Source of the DNA: Croceitalea rosinachiae
GTDB taxonomy: Bacteria > Bacteroidota > Bacteroidia > Flavobacteriales > Flavobacteriaceae
Length of the DNA stretch: 64,000 nt
Assembly (NCBI RefSeq): GCF_031846445.1
Contig: NZ_JAVRHR010000002.1
Span: forward strand, 744,001 to 808,000
Direction of reading: 5' to 3'
A model generated the notes under the pieces. It ran no database searches, was not told the DNA's origin, and saw only the letters and a list, made by a program, of their open reading frames with translations. Below are positions 38,048 through 46,996 of the stretch, piece after piece; positions within the stretch are counted from its first letter, which is position 1; the number at the start of each line of letters is the position of its first letter. The position numbers and the translations under genes are program-made.

Positions 38048-38962
38048 TTAATTAATAGAGGTCCTAAACTCCTTAGGGGAACGCCCTACTTTTTGTTTGA
38101 ACAACCGACTAAAGTGTTGCGGATATTTAAAACCTAGTTCATAGGCGATTTCACTCACTGATTTGTTAGGGTCGAAAACTTTTTCCTTAGCTACATCTAT
38201 CAATTTCGCTTGAATAAATTCTTGGGCAGATTTGCCGGTTTCCTTTTTAACCAGATCACCAAAATAATTGGAAGATAAATGAAGCTGATCCGCAAAATAT
38301 GCTACTGAAGGTAAACCATTAATTTTTGGCTTTTCCGATGAAAAATATTGAGAAAGTAGATGATCAAACTTCTCTAAAGTACCCTTATTCACTACTTCAC
38401 GTGTAATGAATTGCCTGTCATAAAAACGAAGGCAATAGTCTAAAAATAGCTCAATATTGGTCACAATCAGTTTCTTGCTATGTTTATCAATGGGCTGTTC
38501 CAATTCAAACTGAATTTTTTCCAATAAACTCAAGATTAGCTTTCGCTCTTTAGCGGATAAATGCAAAGCCTCATTACTTGAGTACGCAAAGAAATTAAAT
38601 TCGTGAATCTTTTTTGCCAAACTTGTACCCAGCAATAGGTCTGGGTGAAAAAGCAAAGCATAGCCTTTGGGTACAAAACCCGGTTCATAACCGCCAAGTT
38701 CAATAGTCTGGTTGGGCGCCATAAAAACCAAAGTACCTTCGTCATAATCATATGAGTTACCTCCATACTTTAATTTACAGCCCACGGCATCCTTCAAAAA
38801 AATAGCATAACAGCTGTAATGAAATCCGTCGTACTTCTGATTGGTATATCCGGTTTGGTTTACCTTTTTAAAATCGACAATACCTACCAAAGGATGCAGA
38901 ACTTCGTAATTTCTCAATTTAAAGTAGTCTACAATGGTTTTAATTTCTAAAATATTCTTCAC
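38048..38962 (-). CDS. AraC-family transcriptional regulator
   Basis: This 304 aa protein has an N-terminal cupin-like sensor region and a C-terminal AraC double helix-turn-helix (SVAYFADQLHLSSNYFGDLVKKETGKSAQEF, then SVSEIAYELGFKYPQHFSRLFKQKVGRSPKEFR). The start is GTG at 38962; an in-frame stop lies just upstream. It is divergent, with 150 bp between, from the exported operon at 39113-42778, which is its likely target. Confidence 0.9.
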   Translation of the reverse strand: MKNILEIKTIVDYFKLRNYEVLHPLVGIVDFKKVNQTGYTNQKYDGFHYSCYAIFLKDAVGCKLKYGGNSYDYDEGTLVFMAPNQTIELGGYEPGFVPKGYALLFHPDLLLGTSLAKKIHEFNFFAYSSNEALHLSAKERKLILSLLEKIQFELEQPIDKHSKKLIVTNIELFLDYCLRFYDRQFITREVVNKGTLEKFDHLLSQYFSSEKPKINGLPSVAYFADQLHLSSNYFGDLVKKETGKSAQEFIQAKLIDVAKEKVFDPNKSVSEIAYELGFKYPQHFSRLFKQKVGRSPKEFRTSIN

Positions 38963-39086
38963 GACTCATTGTATTTGAAATAAAGATAACCTATTGATGA
39001 TCACATCATCAAGCTACATATGTATTATCTGTAATTTTGGTATAAACATCCGTTATTTGGGTAGTACCGCACCTAAGTTCTTCCCC

Positions 39087-39094
39087 TAATTTTG
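39087..39094 (+). promoter_or_regulatory. Candidate -7 box TAATTTTG
   Basis: TAATTTTG matches TAnnTTTG exactly and lies 18 bp before the ATG at 39113. The nearest TTTG upstream (39056-39059) is about 27 bp away, longer than the usual spacing, so an activator such as the divergent AraC protein may help. Confidence 0.5.
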
Positions 39095-39112
39095 GCATTG
39101 TAATCACGTACA

Positions 39113-39874
39113 ATGAAGAAGATAGGAACTTTAATGTTATTGCTGTTATTAAGTACTGCTAATGCGCAGGAAAATGCAAAAGATAAAAACTATAGGTTTT
39201 TAGATGACTTTAGAGGAAGTGCAAGTATAACCCATAATGGCGTTTCATTAGTTCCTTCTTTTTCTTTAGATGATCCCGCTTTGCTGTTCGATTTAAAATT
39301 CACCAAAAAAAAGTTAAGTTTTGAGCCTGACATGCGTTTTTCTCTCGATGCCAAACCGTGGACTATGCTTTTTTGGTTTCGCTATAAGGCGATTGAAAAA
39401 GAAAAGTTTTCACTGAGGGTAGGGGCGCATCCCGGACTGAATTTTAGAACTGTAAATGTTATTAGAAACGGAAATACCGAAGAACTTTTAGATTCTAGAA
39501 GATATTTAGGTGCCGAAGTGGTACCCAGCTATAAATTATCAAAGCATACTAGTATTGGTATGTATTACCTGTATGCCCGCGGTTTTGATGAAGGGGTAAA
39601 AGAAACTAATTTTTTGGTGCTTAATGCTACCTTTAGTCAAATTCCCATTTCAGAATCGTTTTATATGAATTTTACACCACAAGTTTACTATCTTACCTCT
39701 GACGATCTCACCGGATATTATACCTCAGCGTTCTTGACCATTGGTAAAGAACAGTGTCCATTTTCGTTGACAGGTGTTGTAAATAAAGGCATAAGCACCC
39801 AAATATTGCCCGATGATGATTTCACTTGGAGCGTGCTATTGAACTATAGCTTTCCAACAAAGAGAAAGATTTAA
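39113..39874 (+). CDS. Predicted outer-membrane beta-barrel protein
   Basis: This 253 aa protein has a signal peptide (MKKIGTLMLLLLLSTANAQ). The rest shows alternating hydrophobic residues in pairs of strands with aromatic ends (KPWTMLFWFRYK, KFSLRVGAHPGLNF, SIGMYYLYARG, FYMNFTPQVYYL) and ends LNYSFPTKRKI, as outer-membrane barrels do. I recognise no named family. It is the first gene of the AraC-linked operon and could be its porin. Confidence 0.65.
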   Translation: MKKIGTLMLLLLLSTANAQENAKDKNYRFLDDFRGSASITHNGVSLVPSFSLDDPALLFDLKFTKKKLSFEPDMRFSLDAKPWTMLFWFRYKAIEKEKFSLRVGAHPGLNFRTVNVIRNGNTEELLDSRRYLGAEVVPSYKLSKHTSIGMYYLYARGFDEGVKETNFLVLNATFSQIPISESFYMNFTPQVYYLTSDDLTGYYTSAFLTIGKEQCPFSLTGVVNKGISTQILPDDDFTWSVLLNYSFPTKRKI

Positions 39875-39920
39875 GAAAAGGCATACCCTTATTAAAATGA
39901 CTACAAAAACAAAGTAATAC

Positions 39921-41036
39921 ATGATAAAGCTAAAATATACATTAGTACTTACAAGCATACTTTTATGTATTGGCTGTAATGAACAAAACAAGCAAATAGC
40001 AGATACTCCTGTTGAATCAAATGATATTATTTCTATTCAAAAACAGGGGACTTTTGCCGTTGGTGGTTCGGTTAAGCAAAGTCCAGGCTCTTTTGACCCC
40101 ATTGCCCATGGTGCTTTTAATCCCACAAATCAAAGTACCGAAGGGCAGACCTTGCATGGTGATCACGCATCGGTATTTTATCAAATTCCTACGGAACCGC
40201 GTAAGCTTCCTCTAGTGTTTTGGCACGGCTACGGTCAGTCCATGCGAACTTGGCAAAGCACTCCAGATGGCAGGGAAGGATTTCAAAGTATATTCCTTAA
40301 AAAACGGTATCCTGTCTATTTATTAGATCAACCCAGAAGGGGATTGGCAGGACAAAGCTTAGAACCAAAAACATTGGAAGCTAAAACTGAAGACCAACTG
40401 TGGTTCGGCATATTCAGAATGGGCGAGGGTAAACGTTTTTATCCGAACGTTCAATTTTCTAAGGACCCTGAAGCTTTAAATCAATTCTTCCGTAGTAGTA
40501 CTCCAGATACGGGACCTTTAAACATCAATCTTAATATTGAAGCGGTTTCTCAATTATTCGGAAAAATTGGTGACGGAATCCTTGTTACCCATTCCCATAG
40601 TGGCGGACAAGGTTGGAGTGCCGCTCTAAAGACCAATCGAATAAAAGCTATAGTAGCGTACGAACCTGGTAGTAATTTTGTTTTTCCGGAAGATAACATT
40701 CCTGAGCCCATTTCTTATGTGGGCGGAACATTACGTGCTAAAGGTGTTTCTATGGAAGAGTTTCAAAAACTGACCAAGATTCCTATTGTAATTTATTATG
40801 GGGATTACATCCCTGAAACTGAGGTTGAAAACCCTGGTCAAGACCAATGGCGTGCCGCTCTTTCTATGGCTCGTAAATGGAAAAAAACCGTAAATGACGC
40901 TGGTGGTGACGTTACTTTAGTAGTGTTACCAGAAATAGGAATCAAAGGAAATACACACTTTCCCATGTCCGATTTAAATAATCAAGAAATAGCCGATGTG
41001 ATGTACAATTGGCTAGAAGAAAAGAAATTAAACTAA
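39921..41036 (+). CDS. Lipoprotein alpha/beta-fold hydrolase
   Basis: This 371 aa protein has a lipobox (LLCIGCNEQ). It has the oxyanion strand FWHGYGQSMRTW, a nucleophile elbow THSHSGGQGW (Ser227) and a late His in GNTHFPMSD. It resembles the exported esterase family often found with cupin and CMD proteins in Bacteroidota. It is followed after 11 bp by a cupin gene. Confidence 0.85.
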   Translation: MIKLKYTLVLTSILLCIGCNEQNKQIADTPVESNDIISIQKQGTFAVGGSVKQSPGSFDPIAHGAFNPTNQSTEGQTLHGDHASVFYQIPTEPRKLPLVFWHGYGQSMRTWQSTPDGREGFQSIFLKKRYPVYLLDQPRRGLAGQSLEPKTLEAKTEDQLWFGIFRMGEGKRFYPNVQFSKDPEALNQFFRSSTPDTGPLNINLNIEAVSQLFGKIGDGILVTHSHSGGQGWSAALKTNRIKAIVAYEPGSNFVFPEDNIPEPISYVGGTLRAKGVSMEEFQKLTKIPIVIYYGDYIPETEVENPGQDQWRAALSMARKWKKTVNDAGGDVTLVVLPEIGIKGNTHFPMSDLNNQEIADVMYNWLEEKKLN

Positions 41037-41047
41037 AAAAAAAAGAA

Positions 41048-41521
41048 ATGAAAAATCTAATTACAACAGTACTGTTTATGCTTCCTATTTGCATTTTTGC
41101 CCAAAATACGGACTACAAAGTGTCTTCATACAAAGACGAGGGCTTCAAGGCACCCAATACGCATTATATTGGCGAAGCTTGGTTGAACGGTGTATTACAG
41201 GCTGATGATGAAACCGACTTTAATATTACCAAAGCCACTTTTAAGGCTAATTCTACGTTAGACTGGCATAAACATTCAACCTCTCAAGTTCTTATTTACG
41301 TAGACGGTGAAGGTTATTATCAAGAAAGAGGAAAAGACCCTGTGATACTTAAAGCAGGTGATGTGATCAAATGTGATAAAGAAACAGAGCACTGGCATGC
41401 TTCCACTAAAGATAGTGATGTTACCTATTTAGCAATTTATGGAGGAGGACAACCCACCACATGGACCGAAGTGCTAACACAAGAATATTATGATAGTGTT
41501 GCCGATCAACTGAACGACTAA
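41048..41521 (+). CDS. Exported cupin protein 1
   Basis: I use the ATG at 41048 (157 aa), which gives a signal peptide (MKNLITTVLFMLPICIFAQ); a longer frame from 41009 overlaps the previous gene. The cupin shows DWHKHSTSQVLIYVDGEGYY and KCDKETEHWHAS, giving a metal site of several His. Similar proteins are named quercetinase- or mandelonitrile-lyase-like. It is one of four exported genes with a related cupin two genes downstream. Confidence 0.88.
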   Translation: MKNLITTVLFMLPICIFAQNTDYKVSSYKDEGFKAPNTHYIGEAWLNGVLQADDETDFNITKATFKANSTLDWHKHSTSQVLIYVDGEGYYQERGKDPVILKAGDVIKCDKETEHWHASTKDSDVTYLAIYGGGQPTTWTEVLTQEYYDSVADQLND

Positions 41522-41564
41522 TTCACCACTAATGAAAGTAACGTCATCAAGACCAGTACCTATC

Positions 41565-42302
41565 ATGCGTTTAAAAAATATCTTTCGCACGGCGAATATA
41601 TTCGTCGGGTTAGTATTATTTATCAGCTGTCAATCAATAGCGCAACAAGCAACATCAGACAATGCTTTATCCAACCAAGAGAAAAGTATGATCAAAATTG
41701 CAAGTCACACTGCCCAAGGCAATTTATCTCAGCTCAAGGATGTTCTCCATGAAGGATTAGATCATAAGCTAACCGTGAATGAAGCCAAAGAGGTATTGGT
41801 TCATTTGTACGCCTATGCCGGGTTCCCAAGAAGTATACGCGGTTTGCAAACACTTTTAGTAGTACTGGAAGAAAGGACGGCTAAAGGTATAGAAGATGAA
41901 TGGGGCCCAGAAGCCACAACTATTGACGATTCTAGAAGCAAATATGAACGAGGAAAGACTATTTTGGAAGAACTTGTTGGACGACCGTTAGATGGAAAAC
42001 CAGAATACCAAAAGTTTTCACCCGAAATGGACAGGTTTCTTAAAGAGCATTTATTTGCGGATATTTTTGAGCGAGATGTGCTTACCTATAAACAACGTGA
42101 ACTGGTGACCATTTCCGTCATTGCAAGTTTGGGAAGTTTAAAGCCTATGCTAAGAAGCCACTTAAACCTTTCATTGAACGTTGGCTGGCAAGCCGAACAA
42201 TTGAAAGAGTTTACTGAAACCTTAGTGATTACTACAACTGAAGACAATGTTTTTGCAACAAAAACAGTCCTTACAGAAGTATTGAAAAGACGAACTGAAT
42301 AA
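41565..42302 (+). CDS. Exported carboxymuconolactone decarboxylase-family protein
   Basis: It has 245 aa from the ATG at 41565 (MRLKNIF), where a lipobox-like FISCQS ends the signal; an ATG at 41532 would add 11 residues. Two CMD/AhpD-like helical halves are seen: VLHLYAYAGFPRSIRGLQTLL-type in the first and FERDVLTYKQRELVTISVIASLGSLKPMLRSHLNLSLNVGW in the second. No CxxC peroxidatic pair. CMD proteins usually act in the cytoplasm, so an exported one is unusual outside this operon type. Confidence 0.85.
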   Translation: MRLKNIFRTANIFVGLVLFISCQSIAQQATSDNALSNQEKSMIKIASHTAQGNLSQLKDVLHEGLDHKLTVNEAKEVLVHLYAYAGFPRSIRGLQTLLVVLEERTAKGIEDEWGPEATTIDDSRSKYERGKTILEELVGRPLDGKPEYQKFSPEMDRFLKEHLFADIFERDVLTYKQRELVTISVIASLGSLKPMLRSHLNLSLNVGWQAEQLKEFTETLVITTTEDNVFATKTVLTEVLKRRTE

Positions 42303-42310
42303 AAACAACC

Positions 42311-42778
42311 ATGAAAAATACTGGATACTATACTATTGCCATTTTACTGATACTTTTGACAGCATGTAACACGCCAAAGGAAAGTAAAAAGGAAGTTCAA
42401 CTTTTCGAGAAAGGGACTAAAATAGAAAATTCGAATTTTACAGGTACCGCATGGTTAAATATGTTGGCAGCACCGGACAGTTTAAATACCATGTATGCCG
42501 GTTTGGTTACTTTTGAACCCGCTGCACGTACCAATTGGCATTCACATCCGGCAGGGCAAATATTAATCGTAACCCAAGGTGAAGGTTACTATCAAGAAGA
42601 AGGAAAACCCAAACGTATATTACGCATTGGAGAGACGATAAAGTGTTTACCAAATATTAAACATTGGCATGGTGCCGCTCCAAATTCCGAGTTTGCACAT
42701 ATAGCAATTTCAAGTCGCGATAAAGGACCCACGCAGTGGTTTAAACCGGTTTTAGACGAAGAATATAATGGTATCTGA
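42311..42778 (+). CDS. Exported cupin lipoprotein 2
   Basis: This 155 aa protein has a lipobox (LLTACNTPK). The cupin core NWHSHPAGQILIVTQGEGYY and NIKHWHGAAPNSEFAHIAIS resembles the first cupin. It is the last gene of the AraC-linked operon, 8 bp after the CMD gene. It probably acts with the CMD protein on one substrate, whose identity is unknown. Confidence 0.88.
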   Translation: MKNTGYYTIAILLILLTACNTPKESKKEVQLFEKGTKIENSNFTGTAWLNMLAAPDSLNTMYAGLVTFEPAARTNWHSHPAGQILIVTQGEGYYQEEGKPKRILRIGETIKCLPNIKHWHGAAPNSEFAHIAISSRDKGPTQWFKPVLDEEYNGI

Positions 42779-43088
42779 ATAATTTTCTATTCAAAAGTAG
42801 TTTCTAAAATGTTGGTTATTGAAGTAAACGTTATGGCCTAAGAGAATTTTAGCTAAACAATAGGCGAGGGGAGCGGCCATATTCTAGATGGCTGGTTATA
42901 AGGTTTGTTGACCATCTTAATGTTTCAAAGAGTTCAAAGTGGTCTTAAGAGTTAAAATGATTTCTAGAATATAGCGACTTAGCCGTACATTGTTTCTAAA
43001 ATTATCTGTAAGCCTTGATTTTTTTGTTTCTTTTTTTATCAAGAAAAAAAGATAAATAAAAACGCTTACGCGTACAATGCTGAAAAGT

Positions 43089-43101
43089 CTATTTTACATA
43101 A
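43089..43101 (+). repeat. CTATTTTACATAA, copy 1
   Basis: Direct 13 bp core also found at 43370-43382, and inverted at 43568-43580. Only the core is shared here. Confidence 0.5.
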
Positions 43102-43369
43102 TGTTAGGAACACATTCAAAAAAACTTCAAACAAGACGAGAAGTAGCAAGGGCTAAGAAATTATCTCGCAGAGTAATTTTTAGCTGTTGCGGCAAGCTGA
43201 CGAGAATGTCGTAGAAAAAAATTTTGCACACATTTCCTCGAATACTCAAATTTTGAAAGAATCTAAAATGCTAGCTTTTAAATGGCGTTGGCAAGCGGTG
43301 GCAAATTGTGTTTAAAATAAATTGCCTGAGCAATTTGATTTTAAAAAGCAATCGAGCGTTTGGCAGCGG

Positions 43370-43402
43370 CTATTTTACATAACGGCAAATTATGGTACAA
43401 AT
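43370..43402 (+). repeat. Inverted-repeat arm, left
   Basis: CTATTTTACATAA, then a 4 nt spacer, then AAATTATGGTACAAA. The same order with a 3 nt spacer and AAATTATAGTACAAA occurs on the opposite strand at 43545-43580. The arms are about 150 bp apart. Confidence 0.55.
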
Positions 43403-43544
43403 GAAAATATGCGTCGCAGACACCGCTTAAAAAAGTTTAATGACCCTGTTGTAAGTTTTAATCGATTCTCAGAGCTTGAGGGATATTTTATATAATATAG
43501 AATTATAGCTTACAAACGTATATTCTTTTGTGTGGTTCAAATGC

Positions 43545-43580
43545 TATACTTTGTACTATAATTTATATTATGTAAAATAG
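43545..43580 (-). repeat. Inverted-repeat arm, right
   Basis: The reverse complement of this stretch reads CTATTTTACATAA-TAT-AAATTATAGTACAAA, nearly identical to the arm at 43370-43402. Together they could form a long stem or mark the ends of a small decayed element. Confidence 0.55.
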
Positions 43581-43689
43581 GATTTTTGATGTTCCCTGCA
43601 ACAACTCTATTCCAGTCTCCTAAATCCTCTACTCTTAAAACATAAATTATAAAATTGTAATTTGTAATCTACATCAATACCATAGCCTA

Positions 43690-45429
43690 ATGCAACTGAC
43701 CAAAAAACTATGCACACTTTTATTTTTCATACTACTATGTAATTGTAGAACGAATCAAACCGATAAAAACAACAAATTAGCTGAAGTTCAAATTCCCAGA
43801 ACGGAAAATGAAGGTGTTGTTGGCGCCAATGGTATGGTCGTTACCGCCCACCCCATAGCCACTAAAGTTGGTTTGGCCGTTCTAAAAAATGGCGGTAATG
43901 CTTTTGACGCCGCCATTGCCGTAAAATATGCGCTATCCGTTGTTTTGCCAAAGGCAGGAAATTTAGGCGGTGGCGGTTATATGGTCTATAGAACTGCCGA
44001 AGGAAAAAAAGGCGCGCTTGATTTTCGTGAAACCGCTCCTGCCGCTGCTTCTCGAAATATGTTCATAGATCCTCAAACCGATTCTGTGATGAACCAAAAG
44101 GCACTTTTGGGGCATTTAGCGGCCTGTACCCCGGGCACCGTTGATGGTATGGACCAAATTCACAAAAAATTTGGTTCCGTTGATTTTAAAGAATTGATTC
44201 AACCTGCCATTGATCTCGCAGAAAGCGGCGTAGCTATTTCAGATTATGATGCTTGGTATTTTAACCGCTCACAGCCACAGTTAAAAAAAGTGAACGATTC
44301 TACCATGTTGTTTCTTAAAGAGTGGAAAGAAGGCGATTCTCTTGTACAGAAAGACCTCGCCAAAACATTGACTGCCATTAGGGATAACGGCAGAGATGGC
44401 TTTTACAAAGGTGAAGTTGCCGATTTGATTATTAAAGAAATGAAATCTGGTGGTGGTATCATCACTCAAGAAGATTTAGACAGCTATACATCGGTCTGGC
44501 GCGACGCTATCGAGGTTGATTATAGAGATGAATATAAAATTATTTCTATGCCTCCATCCTCTAGTGGCGGACTCATTCTTGCCCAATTATTTAAAGGCTC
44601 CAATGCCTATAACTTAAAAGAGATGGGGCACAATACTGCAGAAAGTATTCACGTAATGACCGAATTGCAGCGTCGTGCCTATGCAGACCGGGCGGAACAC
44701 ATGGGCGATTTGGCCTTTTATGATGTTCCTATGGATATGTTATTGGACAGCGCTTATATCGCCAATCGAAATGCCACTATCGATTTGGCTAAAGCCACCC
44801 CTTCAGAAGAAATAAAAGCGGGCAAAGTGGACAAAATTGAAAGCTTGGAAACCACCCACTTTTCCATCGCCGATAAAGATGGCAATGCAGTATCCATTAC
44901 AGTTACCCTGGTTGGTTATTTTGGCTGTAAAGTAATGGTTGACGGTGCTGGATTTTTCTTGAACAATGAAATGAACAATTTTAGCATTAAACCTGGTTTT
45001 CCTAATATTTTCGGGCTCGTAGGTGGCGAAGCAAATGCCATTGCCCCTAATAAACGTATGTTAAGCAGTATGAGCCCTACTATTGTGGAGAAAAATGGAG
45101 CCCTTTTTATGGTTGTCGGTACGCCAGGTGGTTCAACAATTATCAATATCAATTATCAAAATATTTTAAATGTTATTGACCATGGTATGACCATGCAAGA
45201 AGCAGTAGACGCTAAAAAACTGCACTCACAATGGCTGCCCGATAGGATTATTGCCGAGGAAGGTTCCATTGACAGCTTAGTTGCCGGAAAGTTAAGAGCG
45301 CTAGGGCATCAAATACTGGTTAGAGAACAATTGGGCAGAACCGAGGCCATATTGGTTCGAAAAGACGGCTCTTTTGAAGGGGCAGCTGATAACACGCGCA
45401 CCGGAGATGCTGTAGCAGCAGGGTATTGA
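43690..45429 (+). CDS. ggt: Gamma-glutamyltransferase 2 (lipoprotein)
   Basis: This 579 aa protein has a lipobox (FFILLCNCRTN). It keeps the canonical processing motif: Thr388 in ESLETTHFSIADKDGNAVS. Other marks are NGGNAFDAAIAVKYALSVVLP, GGGGYMVYR, and the glutamate-binding SSMSPTIV, with GGSTIININ near the end. Compared with the first GGT it looks more like a true GGT. It is followed after 15 bp by a TPR lipoprotein gene. The two GGTs are not close copies. Confidence 0.92.
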   Translation: MQLTKKLCTLLFFILLCNCRTNQTDKNNKLAEVQIPRTENEGVVGANGMVVTAHPIATKVGLAVLKNGGNAFDAAIAVKYALSVVLPKAGNLGGGGYMVYRTAEGKKGALDFRETAPAAASRNMFIDPQTDSVMNQKALLGHLAACTPGTVDGMDQIHKKFGSVDFKELIQPAIDLAESGVAISDYDAWYFNRSQPQLKKVNDSTMLFLKEWKEGDSLVQKDLAKTLTAIRDNGRDGFYKGEVADLIIKEMKSGGGIITQEDLDSYTSVWRDAIEVDYRDEYKIISMPPSSSGGLILAQLFKGSNAYNLKEMGHNTAESIHVMTELQRRAYADRAEHMGDLAFYDVPMDMLLDSAYIANRNATIDLAKATPSEEIKAGKVDKIESLETTHFSIADKDGNAVSITVTLVGYFGCKVMVDGAGFFLNNEMNNFSIKPGFPNIFGLVGGEANAIAPNKRMLSSMSPTIVEKNGALFMVVGTPGGSTIININYQNILNVIDHGMTMQEAVDAKKLHSQWLPDRIIAEEGSIDSLVAGKLRALGHQILVREQLGRTEAILVRKDGSFEGAADNTRTGDAVAAGY

Positions 45430-45444
45430 ATTAAATTTTCTAAA

Positions 45445-46416
45445 ATGAAAAATCAAAATAGTATTATCGTTGGTCTTTTTATTTTTTTAATGGTGGGATG
45501 TAAAGAGAAAACAATAAGCCCACCACAACAAAAGGAAACAGTTTCAAAAATCAAAGACAAAATTGTGGAAGCTACTTCTTTTGGGGGCGAAAAACTATTT
45601 CAAAGGGAGGTTGATTCGACCAAACTCATCAAATACAAAAAGCGCATAGATTCCGTTCATGCTATCGGTACACTAACTGAACTCGACTATGAGGTCTTAG
45701 GTGGGTACCACATCGAGTTAAATCAATATAACAAGGCGATTGGGGTGTATACAGAGGGATTAGAAAAATACCCTAACTCCTATCGATTATTACGCCACAG
45801 AGGACATCGATACCTCAATATCAGGAAGCTCGATAAAGCCATCACCGATTTGAAAAAAGCAGAAGGCTTAATGAATGAAGTTTCTGCGAAGGATATAGAA
45901 TACTACGCAGACGGAAAGCCTAAAGGTACCTTTGAATTTTGGATTTGGTATCATATCGGGTTATACCACTATTTAAATCAAGACTTCGCTCAAGCAGCCG
46001 AGGCCTATAAAAAGTGTTTGTCAACCGCCATAACCAGCAAAAACAGCGTCGGTGCTACGGATTGGTTGTACAATTGTTATCAAAAAAATGGTAATTCTAA
46101 AAGCGCTATGGCACTGTTGGAAACCATTCCTAAAGATTATGACACGGATCATAATTATGTGTATTTCAAAAGACTAATGGTATATAAAGGGGTACTAAAA
46201 CCTGAAGAATTAATAGCACCTGAAAAACCAGTGTCAGAGTGGAATGGCAGCGAAATGACATGTGCCTATGGAATAGGCAGTTGGTATCTTTATAATGGTG
46301 ATGAAGCAACCGCGCTAAAATATTATAAAAATATAGTTAAAACCCCATTTTGGAATTCTTGGGCTTTCGTGGTGACCGATAAAGAGCTAGCCATAAGAAC
46401 AACAAAAAAAGAATAA
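45445..46416 (+). CDS. TPR-repeat lipoprotein
   Basis: This 323 aa protein has a lipobox (IFLMVGCKEK). TPR helices run from residue 80 to about 300 (LNQYNKAIGVYTEGLEKYPNSYRLLRHRGHRYLNI, HYLNQDFAQAAEAYKKCLS, YNGDEATALKYYKNIV). It could scaffold other envelope proteins. It is probably co-transcribed with GGT2. Confidence 0.8.
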   Translation: MKNQNSIIVGLFIFLMVGCKEKTISPPQQKETVSKIKDKIVEATSFGGEKLFQREVDSTKLIKYKKRIDSVHAIGTLTELDYEVLGGYHIELNQYNKAIGVYTEGLEKYPNSYRLLRHRGHRYLNIRKLDKAITDLKKAEGLMNEVSAKDIEYYADGKPKGTFEFWIWYHIGLYHYLNQDFAQAAEAYKKCLSTAITSKNSVGATDWLYNCYQKNGNSKSAMALLETIPKDYDTDHNYVYFKRLMVYKGVLKPEELIAPEKPVSEWNGSEMTCAYGIGSWYLYNGDEATALKYYKNIVKTPFWNSWAFVVTDKELAIRTTKKE

Positions 46417-46469
46417 AAAAGGCTTTCAACCCATTTTAATTAGCTTTGAAGAGTGCTTATCACAATAAG

Positions 46470-46793
46470 CTAGTAATACCCCTTAGTGTCCAACAAATAA
46501 GACGCCAATTCACCTTCTATCTTTTTAAAACGCTGTAATACTTCTTCAACCAATTCGGTAGCCTCATTGAATTGATAGGTGTTTCTTTGTAATTGATCAA
46601 ATAAGTTCATTTGGTCTTGTGATAGCTGTTTTAAACTCAATCGCAAATCTCGCAGTCTGATAAAGCATTCATAGTCTTTGGGTTCAAAACGATAAGAATT
46701 CATCTTATTAATTTGGCGGAGCACACATCTGTGATTTCGTTCTAAACGAACGACCAATTGATCTAAATCTTTTATAGCTCCTACCGTTGTCAC
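46470..46793 (-). CDS. Small coiled-coil protein of unknown function
   Basis: This 107 aa protein is mostly helical and charged, with no signal or membrane segment (KDLDQLVVRLERNHRCVLRQ; LRDLRLSLKQLSQDQMNLFDQ). The start is GTG at 46793. I recognise no family. It is convergent with the TPR gene and divergent from the HPF gene. Confidence 0.6.
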   Translation of the reverse strand: MTTVGAIKDLDQLVVRLERNHRCVLRQINKMNSYRFEPKDYECFIRLRDLRLSLKQLSQDQMNLFDQLQRNTYQFNEATELVEEVLQRFKKIEGELASYLLDTKGYY

Positions 46794-46869
46794 AAATATA
46801 AATTTTACGTCTTACTTTGTTTATCGTATTATCTGAGTATAAATTACGAAAAATCTTATAGTTTATTCT

Positions 46870-46883
46870 ATGACAAATGTCAT
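46870..46883. promoter_or_regulatory. Crp/Fnr-like palindrome ATGACAAATGTCAT
   Basis: A perfect 6 bp inverted repeat around AA, of the TGAC-N4-GTCA type bound by Crp/Fnr proteins. Its centre is about 42 bp upstream of the start site implied by the -7 box at 46906-46913, the class II activator position. The regulator itself cannot be named from sequence. Confidence 0.55.
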
Positions 46884-46905
46884 CTTTTAAAAATTTAACA
46901 CCCCT

Positions 46906-46913
46906 TACCTTTG
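46906..46913 (+). promoter_or_regulatory. -7 box TACCTTTG of the HPF gene
   Basis: An exact match to TAnnTTTG about 83 bp before the ATG at 46997. No TTTG stands at the -33 position, so an activator at the upstream palindrome would make sense. Confidence 0.6.
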
Positions 46914-46996
46914 TATTAAGTTTTCAATAACACATTGAAAATAAATTAATTGTCATTGTAATTATCTATTCTATTGTTTTTAAAATCTAAAATACT

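Larger units (their letters stand above)
42779..43689. other. 910 bp non-coding region with inverted repeats
   Basis: No plausible gene is seen on either strand. It holds a T-rich CTTGAT...ATCAAG stem (about 43015-43045) followed by an A-run, three copies of CTATTTTACATAA (given separately), and many short A/T runs. It looks like a decayed accessory or repeat region. Confidence 0.6.

Noticed and set aside
43370..43580. Integron attC site
   Set aside because: The arms lack paired GTTRRRY/RYYYAAC cores, and no integrase or cassette genes are present.
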